A stretch of DNA of 64,000 nt from contig NZ_CP042266.1 in NCBI RefSeq assembly GCF_007856155.1, positions 3,162,001-3,226,000 on the forward strand, read 5' to 3'. The notes below the pieces were generated by a model that worked only from the letters and a program-made list of their open reading frames with translations, searched no databases and was not told the DNA's origin. Shown here in pieces: positions 16,046-25,592 of this stretch (within the stretch, counting starts at the first letter, position 1; the number at the start of each line of letters is the position of its first letter). The translations under genes and the position numbers were made by a program. The stretch comes from Streptomyces qinzhouensis (GTDB taxonomy: Bacteria; Actinomycetota; Actinomycetes; Streptomycetales; Streptomycetaceae).

Positions 16046-17305
16046 ATGACCGCGACCCAGACCGGGATCGAATCCCCGGCCGAACCGCTCCCCGTCGCCA
16101 TCGACCCCTTCGGCGCCGATATCCCGGCCGAGAGCGCCAGGCTGCGCGCGCTGGGGCCCGTCGTCCCCGTCGAACTGCCCGGCGGTATCCCGGCCTGGGC
16201 GCCGACGTCGTACGACACCCTCCGGACACTCATCCTGGATCCGCGGGTCAGCAAGGACCCCCGGAAGCACTGGGCCCGGTTCGAGGAGATCGCGGCACGG
16301 CCCTCCTGGGGCTGGATCCTGGGCTGGGTCGGGGTGATCAACATGCTGTCGACGTACGGCCCCGACCACACCCGGCTGCGGAAACTGGTCGCGCCCAGCT
16401 TCACCGCCCGCCGCACCGAGTCGATGCGCCCGCGCGTCGAGGCGATCACGGAGCAGCTGCTCACGGCCCTCGACGAGGCCGCGGCCCGTGGTGAGACGGT
16501 CGATCTGCGGGCCGGTTACGCCCAGCCGCTGCCGATGCGGATCGTCTGCGAGCTGTTCGGCGTGCCGGACCACCTCGTGGGCGACGTCGGCAGACTCGTC
16601 ACCGCGATCATCGACACCACCGACCCCAGCCCGGAGCACGCGGCCTCGGTACAGCGGCAGATCGGTACGGTGCTGCCCGCGCTGATCGCGTACAAGGCGG
16701 AGCATCCCGGCGACGATATGACGACCGAGCTGATCCGGGTCCATGACGAGGAGGGCGACCGGCTCAGCGACGAGGAGCTGGTCTGCACCCTGCTGCTGGT
16801 GATCGGCGCGGGGTACGAGACGACGGTCAATCTGATCGGGAACGCGGTGGTGCTGCTGCTGCGCCACCCCGAGCAGCTGGCGGCCGTCCGGGCGGGCGAG
16901 ATCGGCTGGGACGCGGTGGTGGACGAGGTGCTGCGGGTGGCCCCGTCGATCGCCAGTCTGCCGCTGCGGTTCGCGGTCACCGACATCGATATCGCGGGCG
17001 TCACGATCCCGGCGGGCGACGCGATCCTGACGACGTACGCCGCCGCCGGACACGACCCGGCGCACTACGGCGACGACGCGGCGGCCTTCGACGTCCACCG
17101 CGGCGCGGACGACTCCCTCGCCTTCGGGATCGGCGTACACCGCTGCATCGGCGCGCCGCTGGCGCGGGTGGAGGCCCTCACCGCGCTGCCGCGCCTCTTC
17201 GAACGCTTCCCGGAGATGCGGCTCGGGGTGGAGCCGGAGCGGTTGAAGCAGGTGCCGTCGTTCATCGCGTACGGCTGGCAGGAGATCCCGATCGTGCTCC
17301 GGTAG
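16046..17305 (+). CDS. cvnF: Conservon cytochrome P450 CvnF (CYP154-like)
   Basis: 419 residues from ATG 16046, two bases after cvnE, with AGGAG nearby. All canonical motifs are present: GAGYETT (I-helix), DEVLR (ExxR) and heme loop FGIGVHRCIG. A soluble class I bacterial P450 needing ferredoxin and reductase, neither of which is encoded in the window. CYP154 members hydroxylate steroids and macrolides in some hosts. It is the last gene of the conservon operon. Confidence 0.9.
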   Translation: MTATQTGIESPAEPLPVAIDPFGADIPAESARLRALGPVVPVELPGGIPAWAPTSYDTLRTLILDPRVSKDPRKHWARFEEIAARPSWGWILGWVGVINMLSTYGPDHTRLRKLVAPSFTARRTESMRPRVEAITEQLLTALDEAAARGETVDLRAGYAQPLPMRIVCELFGVPDHLVGDVGRLVTAIIDTTDPSPEHAASVQRQIGTVLPALIAYKAEHPGDDMTTELIRVHDEEGDRLSDEELVCTLLLVIGAGYETTVNLIGNAVVLLLRHPEQLAAVRAGEIGWDAVVDEVLRVAPSIASLPLRFAVTDIDIAGVTIPAGDAILTTYAAAGHDPAHYGDDAAAFDVHRGADDSLAFGIGVHRCIGAPLARVEALTALPRLFERFPEMRLGVEPERLKQVPSFIAYGWQEIPIVLR

Positions 17306-17320
17306 GGAGTCTTGGGGGGC

Positions 17321-17353
17321 GCGGGTCCCGTCCGCTCAGCGGGCGGGACCCGC
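17321..17353. terminator. Terminator between convergent cvnF and fadD3-like genes
   Basis: Inverted repeat GCGGGTCCCG and its complement with an inner CCGC/GCGG pairing. It overlaps the last codons of the minus-strand ligase gene, so it can end transcription from both sides. Confidence 0.65.
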
Positions 17354-19300
17354 GGTCCCCGCGGCGCGGCGCAGGTCGCCCTTGAGGACCTTGCCCGAGG
17401 CGTTCCTCGGCAGTTCGGGGACGAATTCGACCTGCCGCGGCACCTTGTAGTTCGCCATCTCCCGTCGCGACCAGGCGATCAGATCGTCGGTGGTGAGGAC
17501 GGCGCCCGGGCGGCGTACCGCATAGGCCATGCCGACCTCGCCGAGCCGGGCGTCCGGGACGCCGATCACGGCCACGTCGACGATGTCCGGATGGGCCCCG
17601 ATGAGCTGTTCGATCTCGGCCGGATAGGCGTTGAAGCCGCCGACGATGAACATGTCCTTGATGCGGTCGGTGATCCTGAGGTTGCCGTCGGCGTCGAGGA
17701 TCCCGATGTCTCCGGTGTGCAGCCAGCCGTCCGCGTCGACGGCGGCCGCGGTCGCCTCGGGGTCCTCGAAGTAGCCGCTCATCACATGCCATCCGCGCAC
17801 CAGTACCTCGCCCGGTTCCCCGGGGCCTGCCTCCACCCGGACCTCGGTGCCGGGCAGGGCCCGGCCGGAGGTGCGGGCGATGGTGCCGGGGGCGTCGCCG
17901 CGGCGGCACATGGTGACGAAGCCGCCCGCCTCGGAGAGGCCGTAGGCGGTCAGTACGGTTCCGACGCGCAGTTCGGTACGGAGCCGTTCGACCAGCTGGA
18001 GCGGGACGACGGCGGCGCCGGTGACGACGAGCCGCAGCGCCGAAAGATCATGGGCGGTACGGGACGGATGGTCGAGCAGGGTCCGGTGGAGGGTCGGCGG
18101 CCCGGGCAGCACCGAGATCCGTTCGGCGGCGATGTTGGCGAGGACGGTGTCCACGCCGAAGACCGGCTGGGGGACCATCGTGGCGCCCCGGGTGAGACAG
18201 GCGATGACGCCCGCCTTGTAGCCGAAGGTGTGGAAGAACGGGTTGACGAGGAGATAGCGGTCGTCGGCGCGGAGTCCGGCCAGTTCGCTCCAGAGGTCGT
18301 AGGCGCGCAGCGTCTGGGCGTGGGTGATGACCGCGCCCTTGGGGCGACCGGTGGTGCCGGAGGTGAAGATGATGTCGGAGGGGTCGTCCGGTTCGATGCT
18401 CTCGGCCCGGGCCCGGACCTCGTCGGCGCCGGTGCCGGCGCCGGTGGCGAGGAAGTCGCGCCAGGTGAGACAGGAGTCGGGCGCGGTGTCGGCGAGGACC
18501 ACGACCTGCTGGAGGTGCGGGAGTTCGACGTCCGCGCGGCGCAGGGACGCGATGTAGGAGGTGCCGAGGAAGGTGCCGGTGACGAAGAGGAGCCGGGCCC
18601 GGCAGCGGTTCAGGACATAGGCCGCCTCGGCGCCCTTGAAGCGGGTGTTGAGCGGGACCAGGACGGCTCCGGCGGTGACCGCGCCGAGCGCGGAGACGAT
18701 CCACTCCAGGGTGTTGGGGGCCCAGACGGCGACCCGGTCGCCCTTGCGGACGCCGGAGGCGATACAGGCGGCGGCGGCGCGTTCGACCCGCTCGCCGAGT
18801 TCGGCGTAGCTCACCCGGGTACGGCCGCCTTCCGCGACGACGGCCTCACGGGGCCCGTGCTCGCCGGCGGCCCGGGCGACGAGCCGGGGAATCGTACTCA
18901 CCGGTCCCGCGCCGGGCGCGGGGTCCGCGCCGAGGCCGGGCGCGGGGTCCGCGCCGAGGCCGGGCGCGGGGTCCGCACCGGGTACGGATGCCCGTCCCGC
19001 ACGGCGCGCGGGCGCCGTCCCGGGTTCCGGTTCCGTACCGGGTCCCGACCGGGATATGCGTCCCGTATCGGGCTCGAACACCGGGTCCGTACCCGGCTCG
19101 ACGGCCGGTCTCACGTCGGGCCCGGGTCCGGATGCGTGTCCGGTACCGGCTCCGGGGCCGAGGCCCGTACCGGCTCCGGGGCCGAGGCCCGTACCGGCTC
19201 CGGGTCCGGGGCCGGGCGCGGCGGACGGTGCCCCGTCCTGCGCGGGCGCGGGACCCGGTGCCGCCGTCGGTTCCGGGCCGGGCGGTCGTGCTTGTGACAT
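17336..19300 (-). CDS. FadD3-like acyl-CoA ligase with long low-complexity N-terminus
   Basis: 654 residues from ATG 19300. From about residue 134 it is a standard AMP-forming acyl-CoA ligase: ATP motif FTSGTTGRPKG, YGLSEAGG, HTGDIG, C-terminal ITDRIKDMFIVGG and catalytic Lys near NASGKVLKG. The core resembles FadD3, which activates a ring-derived steroid acid. The first ~133 residues are Gly/Pro/Ala repeats such as GPGAGTGL, encoded by 24-30 bp DNA repeats. GTG 18901 would give a normal 521-residue enzyme. ATG 19300 has GGGAG upstream and lies 66 bp from operator B1, so the extension may be translated. Divergent from the thiolase operon. Confidence 0.82.
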   Translation of the reverse strand: MSQARPPGPEPTAAPGPAPAQDGAPSAAPGPGPGAGTGLGPGAGTGLGPGAGTGHASGPGPDVRPAVEPGTDPVFEPDTGRISRSGPGTEPEPGTAPARRAGRASVPGADPAPGLGADPAPGLGADPAPGAGPVSTIPRLVARAAGEHGPREAVVAEGGRTRVSYAELGERVERAAAACIASGVRKGDRVAVWAPNTLEWIVSALGAVTAGAVLVPLNTRFKGAEAAYVLNRCRARLLFVTGTFLGTSYIASLRRADVELPHLQQVVVLADTAPDSCLTWRDFLATGAGTGADEVRARAESIEPDDPSDIIFTSGTTGRPKGAVITHAQTLRAYDLWSELAGLRADDRYLLVNPFFHTFGYKAGVIACLTRGATMVPQPVFGVDTVLANIAAERISVLPGPPTLHRTLLDHPSRTAHDLSALRLVVTGAAVVPLQLVERLRTELRVGTVLTAYGLSEAGGFVTMCRRGDAPGTIARTSGRALPGTEVRVEAGPGEPGEVLVRGWHVMSGYFEDPEATAAAVDADGWLHTGDIGILDADGNLRITDRIKDMFIVGGFNAYPAEIEQLIGAHPDIVDVAVIGVPDARLGEVGMAYAVRRPGAVLTTDDLIAWSRREMANYKVPRQVEFVPELPRNASGKVLKGDLRRAAGTAGPAR

Positions 19301-19365
19301 CCCGTGGCTCCCGTCGTCACCTGCCGAATCTCGTCACCGTCGGCCTTCACGGCCGTCCGGCGTAG

Positions 19366-19380
19366 CTGACTATCCGTCAG
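19366..19380. promoter_or_regulatory. CTGAC-N5-GTCAG operator, site B1
   Basis: Exact copy with spacer TATCC, the ligase-proximal member of a pair in the 137-bp divergent promoter region. Confidence 0.8.
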
Positions 19381-19392
19381 ATTAGCGGTAGC

Positions 19393-19407
19393 CTGACGCG
19401 CTGTCAG
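19393..19407. promoter_or_regulatory. CTGAC-N5-GTCAG operator, site B2
   Basis: Exact copy with spacer GCGCT. It is 27 bp centre-to-centre from B1 and 31 bp before the thiolase GTG, consistent with one site per divergent promoter. Confidence 0.8.
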
Positions 19408-19437
19408 CAGTCGGGATCGAACGGCGGAGGTGGGCCC

Positions 19438-20586
19438 GTGGCCGGTCTCAAGGACGCGACGGCGATAGCCGGTATAGGCCGTACGGCCTTCGCGAAACAG
19501 TTGCCCGAATCGGAGCGGACCCTCGCCTGCCGGGCGATCGTCGCCGCCCTCGACGACGCCGGGATCGCCGCTTCCGAGGTGGACGCCTTCGCCTCGTACA
19601 CGATGGAGGAGACCGACGAGGTCGAGATCGCCAAGGCGATCGGCGCCGGGGACGTCACCTTCTTCTCCAAGGTCGGCTACGGCGGCGGCGGTTCCTGTGC
19701 CACCCTCGCCCATCTCGCCGCGGCCATCGCCACCGGGCAGGCGAGCGTGGGCGTCGCCTGGCGGTCCCGCAAACGCGGCAGCGGCCCCCGCCCCTGGCGG
19801 AACACCGCGGCCCAGCTGCCCACCCCCGGCCAGTGGACCCGCCCCTTCGGGCTGCTGCGCCCCGCCGACGAGATCGGCATGCTCGCCCGCCGCTATATGC
19901 ACGAGTACGGCGCCACCCGCGACCATCTCTTCAATGTCGCCCTCGCCTGCCGCAACCGGGCCAACCAGAACCCCGCGGCGATGATGTACGACCGCCCCCT
20001 CACCCGCGATATGTACATGAACTCGCGGTGGATCAGCGAGCCGCTCTGCCTCTTCGACAACTGTCTGGAGACCGACGGCGCACTCGCCTGTGTCGTCGTC
20101 TCCGCCGAGCGCGCCCGGGACTGCCGACAGAAGCCCGTCTATCTCCACTCCGTCGCCCAGGGCCTGCCCGCCCAGCACCACGGCATGGTCAACTACTGGA
20201 ACGACTCCCCGCTCACCGGCCCCGCCTGGACCGCCGCCCGCCAGCTGTGGAAGACCGCCGACTTCGGCCCCGAGGACGTCGACGTCGCCCAGATCTACGA
20301 CGCCTTCACCCCGCTGATCCCGCTCTCCCTGGAGGGCTACGGCTTCTGCGGACGCGGCGAGGGCGCGGCCTTCACCGAGGGCGGGGCGCTGGAGACCGGC
20401 GGCCGGCTGCCGATCAACACCGCGGGCGGCGGCCTCTCCGAGGCGTACGTCCACGGCTTCAACCTGATCACCGAGGGGGTACGGCAACTGCGCGGCACCT
20501 CCACCGCCCAGGTGCCGGCCGCGGCGACCTGCCTGGTCACGGCGGGCGAGGGCGTGCCCACATCGGCCGTACTGCTGAGGAGCTGA
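19438..20586 (+). CDS. Thiolase-like lipid-transfer protein, Ltp2-type (probable CoA aldolase/thiolase)
   Basis: 382 residues from GTG 19438 with GGAGGTG upstream. The thiolase fold is clear (GGGGSCATL with Cys87; PINTAGGGLSEAYVHGFN). Where ordinary thiolases have the HPxG histidine the sequence is SEAYVHG, with Tyr337; another Tyr lies at 287 (QIYDAF). The 50-residue spacing matches, as I recall, the catalytic tyrosines of Ltp2, a retro-aldolase that works with a DUF35 protein in steroid side-chain removal. The DUF35 gene follows immediately. I infer C-C bond cleavage of a hydroxyacyl-CoA; a thiolase role is the alternative. Confidence 0.85.
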   Translation: MAGLKDATAIAGIGRTAFAKQLPESERTLACRAIVAALDDAGIAASEVDAFASYTMEETDEVEIAKAIGAGDVTFFSKVGYGGGGSCATLAHLAAAIATGQASVGVAWRSRKRGSGPRPWRNTAAQLPTPGQWTRPFGLLRPADEIGMLARRYMHEYGATRDHLFNVALACRNRANQNPAAMMYDRPLTRDMYMNSRWISEPLCLFDNCLETDGALACVVVSAERARDCRQKPVYLHSVAQGLPAQHHGMVNYWNDSPLTGPAWTAARQLWKTADFGPEDVDVAQIYDAFTPLIPLSLEGYGFCGRGEGAAFTEGGALETGGRLPINTAGGGLSEAYVHGFNLITEGVRQLRGTSTAQVPAAATCLVTAGEGVPTSAVLLRS

Positions 20587-20589
20587 ACG

Positions 20590-21027
20590 ATGACCCTGCT
20601 GAGTCCGGTCGTCGACGGGGACGGCGCGCCCTTCTGGGAGTACGCGGCCCGCGGCGAACTCCGCGTCCAGACCTGCGCCGACTGCGCCGAACCGCGGTTC
20701 CCGCCACGGCCGTGCTGCCCTCACTGCCAGTCCTTCGGCGCCGACTGGCGGCCGGTGAGCGGTCGGGGCCGGATCTGGTCGTACGTCGTCCCGCATCCGC
20801 CGCTGCTGCCCGGCTACGCCGAACTGGCCCCGTACAACGCCGTACTCGTCGAACTCGCCGACGCCCCTCGGATCCGGCTGGCGGGCAATGTGGTGGCGGC
20901 CGCGGACGCGCCGCTGAACTCGGTCGACCCGGCGAGGCTGCGGATCGGGGCGGGGGTACGGGTGGTGTTCGCGCCCCCCGACGAGCAGGGACTTCGGCTG
21001 CCGCGCTGGCTGCTGGAGCGGCCGTGA
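20590..21027 (+). CDS. DUF35/OB-fold zinc-ribbon protein, partner of the thiolase-like enzyme
   Basis: 145 residues. The N-terminal rubredoxin-like zinc ribbon has four cysteines (CADCAEP and CCPHC), followed by an OB-fold acyl-CoA-associated domain (GRGRIWSYVV...YNAVLVEL). DUF35 proteins bind and support Ltp-type thiolases/aldolases. It starts three bases after the thiolase stop and overlaps the next gene by GTGA, so the three genes are one operon. Confidence 0.9.
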   Translation: MTLLSPVVDGDGAPFWEYAARGELRVQTCADCAEPRFPPRPCCPHCQSFGADWRPVSGRGRIWSYVVPHPPLLPGYAELAPYNAVLVELADAPRIRLAGNVVAAADAPLNSVDPARLRIGAGVRVVFAPPDEQGLRLPRWLLERP

Positions 21028-21839
21028 CCGGCGCTTCGGCGGAAGCCGCCGGGCCCGGGGTCCGGGTCGACAGCGAGGCCGTCGCCGAAACCGGGGTCGC
21101 GGTCGTCGTCCTCGACCGGCCCGCCCGGCTCAACGCGATCGACCTGGCCGCGGCCGCCGCGCTCGCCGCGGTCTGGCGCTCCTTCCGCCACGACGACACC
21201 GTCCGAGCGGTCGTCCTCACCGGCTCGGGCACCCGGGCCTTCTGCACCGGAATCGACCGCTCGGTACGGGTGCCGCAGCCCACGTCCCCGTACAGCATCG
21301 ACGATCCGCTGCTCACCATCGGCCCCAAGGCCAACGACCTGTGGAAGCCGGTCGTCGCCGCGGTCGAGGGCCTGGCCTGCGGCGGGGCGTTCTATCTGCT
21401 CGGAGAGTGCGAGTTCCTGATCGCCTCGCGCGAGGCGCGGTTCTTCGACCCGCATACGGCCTACGGCATGGTCAGCGCGTACGAGTCGGTGCTGATGGCC
21501 CAGCGGATGCCGTACGGGGAAGCGGCCCGGCTGGCGCTGACGGGCACCGCGGAACGGCTCTCCGCGACCCGGGCGTACGAGACGGGGCTGGTCTCCGAGC
21601 TGACGGAGCCCGGCGGGGCGCGGGCGGCCGCGCTGCGGGTCGCGGCGGTGATCGCGGCCCAGCCCCCGCACGCGGTCCAGGGCACCGTACGAGCACTGTG
21701 GGCCGCCCGCGATGCGGCCCGCAACCACGCCCTGGCCCTGGCACCGCAGCTGATCGCCCTGGGGAATCTCCGCCCGGACGAGCAGGCCCGGCTGTTCGAG
21801 GGGCGGAAGGAGGGCGGGGCGGACTACCGGCTGCGGTGA
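21024..21839 (+). CDS. Enoyl-CoA hydratase/isomerase family protein
   Basis: 271 residues from GTG 21024, overlapping the DUF35 stop. Crotonase pattern: LDRPARLNAIDLA, oxyanion-hole segments GTRAFCTGIDRS and EGLACGGAFYLLGECEF. The usual catalytic Glu region reads FFDPHTAYGMVSAYES. It probably hydrates or isomerises an enoyl-CoA formed in the same pathway. The convergent serine hydrolase gene ends 12 bp away. Confidence 0.88.
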   Translation: MTGASAEAAGPGVRVDSEAVAETGVAVVVLDRPARLNAIDLAAAAALAAVWRSFRHDDTVRAVVLTGSGTRAFCTGIDRSVRVPQPTSPYSIDDPLLTIGPKANDLWKPVVAAVEGLACGGAFYLLGECEFLIASREARFFDPHTAYGMVSAYESVLMAQRMPYGEAARLALTGTAERLSATRAYETGLVSELTEPGGARAAALRVAAVIAAQPPHAVQGTVRALWAARDAARNHALALAPQLIALGNLRPDEQARLFEGRKEGGADYRLR

Positions 21840-21851
21840 GGCCGGGGGCGG

Positions 21852-23027
21852 TCACCGGCGGGCCGCGTACCGCCAGAAGTCGGTCATCAGCGGGGGCGCG
21901 CTCGGGCCGGCCAGAGCGGCATTGGTGAGCAGGATCGCGATCGTGCCGGTCGACGGCGTGAGATGGGCGGCGGTACCGGTGCCGCCGATCCAGCCGTAGC
22001 GGCCGGGAACATTCCACGGCTGGGACGGTTCGACATCGACCGAGCCGCCGAAGCCCCAGCCCTGTCCCTCCAGGAACATCGACCCGGCCTCGCGCTGGCC
22101 CGCGGTCAGATGGTCGGTGCTCATCAGCCGTACGGACTCCGGGGTCAGGATCCGGCGGCCGTCCGGGCCCTTCCCGCGTTCGAGCACCATGGTCAGAAAG
22201 GCCAGCACATCGCCGGCGGTGCCGACCAGACCGCCCGCACCGGAGGCGAAAGCGGGCTCCCGGCTCCACTGGCCGTCGGGGGCGTCCCAGAGGGAGAGCG
22301 CGGCCCCGCCATCCGCTTCACCCGGCCGGTAGAGCGCGGTGAAACGGTCGAGTTTCGCCGCCGGGACGCTGAACGCGCTATCGGCCATCCCCAGCGGTTC
22401 GAAGAACCGCTCGGCGAGGAACTCCGCCAGCGGCTGCCCGGTCACCCGGGCGATCAGCACACCCTGAACATCGGACGTGGTGTTGTACAGGAACTGCTCG
22501 CCCGGCTGGTGGAGCAGCGGAATCCGGGCCAGATCCGCCAGCCAGTCGTCGGGGGCGGGGACACCGTCGGGCCCGGGCGGGTTCTGCCGCAGCCCGTTGA
22601 CGAGCGCCTGGACGGCGGGCAGGGAGAAGTCCGCGGGGAATCCCCAGCCGGCGCGGGCGGTGAGCAGATCACAGACGGTGATCGGCCGGACGGCCGGGAG
22701 GACGTCGTCGGCGGGCGCGTCCGGGGTCCGTACCACCATCGGCGCGGCCAGTTCGGGCAGCCACCGGGCCACCGGGTCCCGCAGGGCGATCCGTCCCTCG
22801 TCGACGAGGAGGAGCACGGCGGCGGCGGTGACCATCTTGGTGAGGGACGCGAGCCGGAAGACGGTGTCGGGGGCGATGTCGTCGGGCCCGCCGAGGGTGC
22901 GGCTGCCCGCGACGGCGAGTTCGGCGGCGCCGCCGCGGGCGACCAGCCCGACGACCCCGGTCGCCTGCCCCTGCCGTACCCCGTCCGCCAGCAGGGCTCG
23001 CAGCCCGGTCTCCGGTGCCTCCGTCAT
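21852..23027 (-). CDS. Serine hydrolase, class C beta-lactamase/esterase family
   Basis: 391 residues from ATG 23027 with AAAGGAAG upstream. Catalytic motifs are SLTK (SxxK, about residue 61), YNTTS (YxN/YxS type) and GGTGT near the C-terminus. No signal peptide is seen, so it is probably cytoplasmic: an EstB-like esterase or other acyl hydrolase rather than a drug-resistance enzyme. It lies downstream of the kinase gene on the same strand, about 120 bp away, with no operator of the CTGAC type. Confidence 0.87.
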   Translation of the reverse strand: MTEAPETGLRALLADGVRQGQATGVVGLVARGGAAELAVAGSRTLGGPDDIAPDTVFRLASLTKMVTAAAVLLLVDEGRIALRDPVARWLPELAAPMVVRTPDAPADDVLPAVRPITVCDLLTARAGWGFPADFSLPAVQALVNGLRQNPPGPDGVPAPDDWLADLARIPLLHQPGEQFLYNTTSDVQGVLIARVTGQPLAEFLAERFFEPLGMADSAFSVPAAKLDRFTALYRPGEADGGAALSLWDAPDGQWSREPAFASGAGGLVGTAGDVLAFLTMVLERGKGPDGRRILTPESVRLMSTDHLTAGQREAGSMFLEGQGWGFGGSVDVEPSQPWNVPGRYGWIGGTGTAAHLTPSTGTIAILLTNAALAGPSAPPLMTDFWRYAARR

Positions 23028-23147
23028 CAGGTCTTCCTTTCGCCGTCGGGGTCGTAGCCGTACCAGGGGTGTGGACTCCCGCGGCCCCGGATCCTCATCG
23101 GAGGAAGCGGTACGGGCCGGTACGGGCTCAATCCCCGGGCCCGCCTG

Positions 23148-25592
23148 TCACCTGCGGCCCGTCGCCGTACCCTTCACCGCGTCCAGCGCGTACACACAGC
23201 GGTCCTTGCTGCACGCGTACACCACACCGTCCCGGACCACCGGGGAGCCGGTGATCTCACCGCCCGTCGCCAGTTTCCACCGCAGCTGGCCGCCCGTCGC
23301 GTCGAGCGTGTACAGCACATGGTCGGCGGAGCCGAAGTGGACCCGGCCGTCGGCGGCGACGGGCGCGCCGACGACCTCGCCGCCCGCCGCGAACCGCCAC
23401 AGCGGGGTGCCGGTGACGGCGTTGAGGGTGTAGAGCGCACTGCCACTGCCGACATGGACATTGCCGCCCGTGACGAGCACCGGCTCGGTGGACTGGCGGG
23501 CCTCGGTGGCGATCCGCCAGCGGTCCTTGCCGGTGGTCGCGTCCAGGGCGTACACCGTGCCGAGGTAGTCCGCGAGATAGACACCGCCGCCCGCGACCGC
23601 GGGCCCGGCGGCGAAGGCGGGCGGCGAGAGGAAGACCGCGGGCGCCTCGAAATGCCAGCGGACCCGGCCGGTGGCGATGTCCAGCGCGATGACGCGGGCG
23701 CCGGCCGAGACATAGACGAAGCCGTCGCTCGCGGGGTGGATCCGCACCGGCACATTGCCGCAGGACGCGGCGTCGCCGACGGGATAGGACCAGCGTTCCG
23801 TGCCGGTACGGGCCTCCAGCGCCCGCAGCCGGGCTTCCTTCCAGACGTACACCGTGTCCCCGGCGATGACCGGGCCGCCCTCGACGGTCTCGAACTCGGA
23901 CTGGGCGCCCGTCAGCTCCCACAGCCGGTCGCCGCCGGACGCCTCCCAGGCCTGGACGCCGCCGCCGCGGGTGCCGGTGAGGACCGTGCCGCGGTCGGCC
24001 TGGAGGGAGTAGACCCAGGAATCGGTGGACAGCCGCCACCGCTCCCGGCCGTCGGCGGCGTCGAGGGCATAGAGGCTGGGACCGTCGGAGGCGTGGATAC
24101 GGCCGCCTTCGAGCGCCATCGACCAGGCCACGTCACGGGTCTTGAACTGGCGGCGGCCGGTACCGGTGTCCAGGGCGTGGACCTCGAAGGAGGTGACGTA
24201 GAGCAGGCCGCCGTCGACGATCGGGGTGCCCCAGACGTCATTGGACATCCGGAACCGCCAGGGCCGCCAGCGGCCGGTGCCGTCGGGCAGCAGCGAAGGC
24301 GAAGAGGGGGTGGGCGGGGCCGGCGGCAGCACCGGGGCGGGGGTGACGCCGTTGAACTGCCCGGTCGGGCGGCGGACCCAGCCCGTACCGGGCGGCGAAC
24401 CGGGAAGCGGACCGACGGCGTCCGCCAGCCTGAGGCCGGGGCCGATCGGAGCCGCGACCCCGGGCAGCTGTACGGAGAGGGCGGCGGCCACCGGGGCCGC
24501 GGCGCCCGTACGGGGGTCCTCCGACGGCTGCCGGGCCCAGCCCGGATTGGCGCGCGGCGGCTGCGCGGGCTGCGGCGGCACCAGCTGGGGACCGGCGTGC
24601 CGCCCCCCGGGCCCGGCGGCCTGCTGCCCGGAGCCGGGGCCCGGGGCCGGCGGCGGACCGGGCGGCCGCGGCGGGCTCGTCGCGGGCAGCTGCGTCGTCC
24701 GGCCACCGCGCCGTTCCTCGATCATCGCGACCACCCGGCCCGGCAGCCATGCCGACGCCGTACCGCTGTCGTCGCCGCCGGAGGCGAAGAGATGGGGCGC
24801 GAGCTGGGCCTGGAGATCCTCCGGGGACGGGCGGCCCGCCGCGTCCATGCCCATGCAGGATTCGATCAGAGGCCGCAGCTCGGGCTCCATGCCCTCCAGA
24901 TTGGGCCCCTCACGCAGCAGCATGAAAACGGTCTCCACCGGGTTCGCGCCGTGGAAGGGCGCATGACCGGTGGCCGCGAAGACCAGGGTGGAGCCCAGCG
25001 AGAAGACATCGCTGGCACCGGTGACGCTGCGGGAGTCCCTGGCCTGTTCGGGCGACATGTAGGCGGGTGTGCCGACGGCGACGTTCGTCATGGTCAGCCG
25101 GGTGTTGGAGACCCCGGAGGCGATCCCGAAGTCGATCACCCGGGGTCCGTCCTCGACGACGAGGACGTTCGACGGCTTGAGGTCGCGGTGGACGAGCCCG
25201 GCGCCGTGAATGGACTGGAGGGCCTCGGCGATACCCGCCGCCAGCCAGCGCACGCCCCGGGCGGGCAGCGGCCCGCACTCGTTCACTATCTCTTCCAGCG
25301 AGGGCGCGGGAACGTAGGCCGTGGCCAGCCAGGGCACCGCGGCCCGTGGATCGGCGTCGACGACGGCCGCCGTATAGAAGCCGCTGACGGCCCGCGCCGC
25401 CTCTACCTCACGGGTGAAGCGGACCCGGAAGAGCTGGTCCTCGGCGAGTTCGGTACGGACGGTCTTGATGGCCACCCGGCGGCCCGACGCGGACCGGGCG
25501 AGATAGACCAGCCCCATGCCCCCGGCACCGAGCCGGCCCAGGACCTCGAACGGACCGATCCGTCTAGGGTCGTGCTGAGTAAGCTGCTCCAT
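23148..25592 (-). CDS. afsK: AfsK-like serine/threonine kinase with PQQ-type beta-propeller
   Basis: 814 residues from ATG 25592, which has GGGGAGG eight bases upstream. Residues ~15-270 are a Hanks-type kinase: [27 protein letters not shown], and an activation loop ending [12 protein letters not shown] ~160-residue Pro-rich linker leads to a C-terminal propeller of PQQ/WD-like blades ([44 protein letters not shown]). This is the AfsK architecture: AfsK phosphorylates AfsR and also controls polar growth through DivIVA. No transmembrane segment is seen; association with the membrane is known for the family. Confidence 0.88.
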   Translation of the reverse strand: MEQLTQHDPRRIGPFEVLGRLGAGGMGLVYLARSASGRRVAIKTVRTELAEDQLFRVRFTREVEAARAVSGFYTAAVVDADPRAAVPWLATAYVPAPSLEEIVNECGPLPARGVRWLAAGIAEALQSIHGAGLVHRDLKPSNVLVVEDGPRVIDFGIASGVSNTRLTMTNVAVGTPAYMSPEQARDSRSVTGASDVFSLGSTLVFAATGHAPFHGANPVETVFMLLREGPNLEGMEPELRPLIESCMGMDAAGRPSPEDLQAQLAPHLFASGGDDSGTASAWLPGRVVAMIEERRGGRTTQLPATSPPRPPGPPPAPGPGSGQQAAGPGGRHAGPQLVPPQPAQPPRANPGWARQPSEDPRTGAAAPVAAALSVQLPGVAAPIGPGLRLADAVGPLPGSPPGTGWVRRPTGQFNGVTPAPVLPPAPPTPSSPSLLPDGTGRWRPWRFRMSNDVWGTPIVDGGLLYVTSFEVHALDTGTGRRQFKTRDVAWSMALEGGRIHASDGPSLYALDAADGRERWRLSTDSWVYSLQADRGTVLTGTRGGGVQAWEASGGDRLWELTGAQSEFETVEGGPVIAGDTVYVWKEARLRALEARTGTERWSYPVGDAASCGNVPVRIHPASDGFVYVSAGARVIALDIATGRVRWHFEAPAVFLSPPAFAAGPAVAGGGVYLADYLGTVYALDATTGKDRWRIATEARQSTEPVLVTGGNVHVGSGSALYTLNAVTGTPLWRFAAGGEVVGAPVAADGRVHFGSADHVLYTLDATGGQLRWKLATGGEITGSPVVRDGVVYACSKDRCVYALDAVKGTATGRR

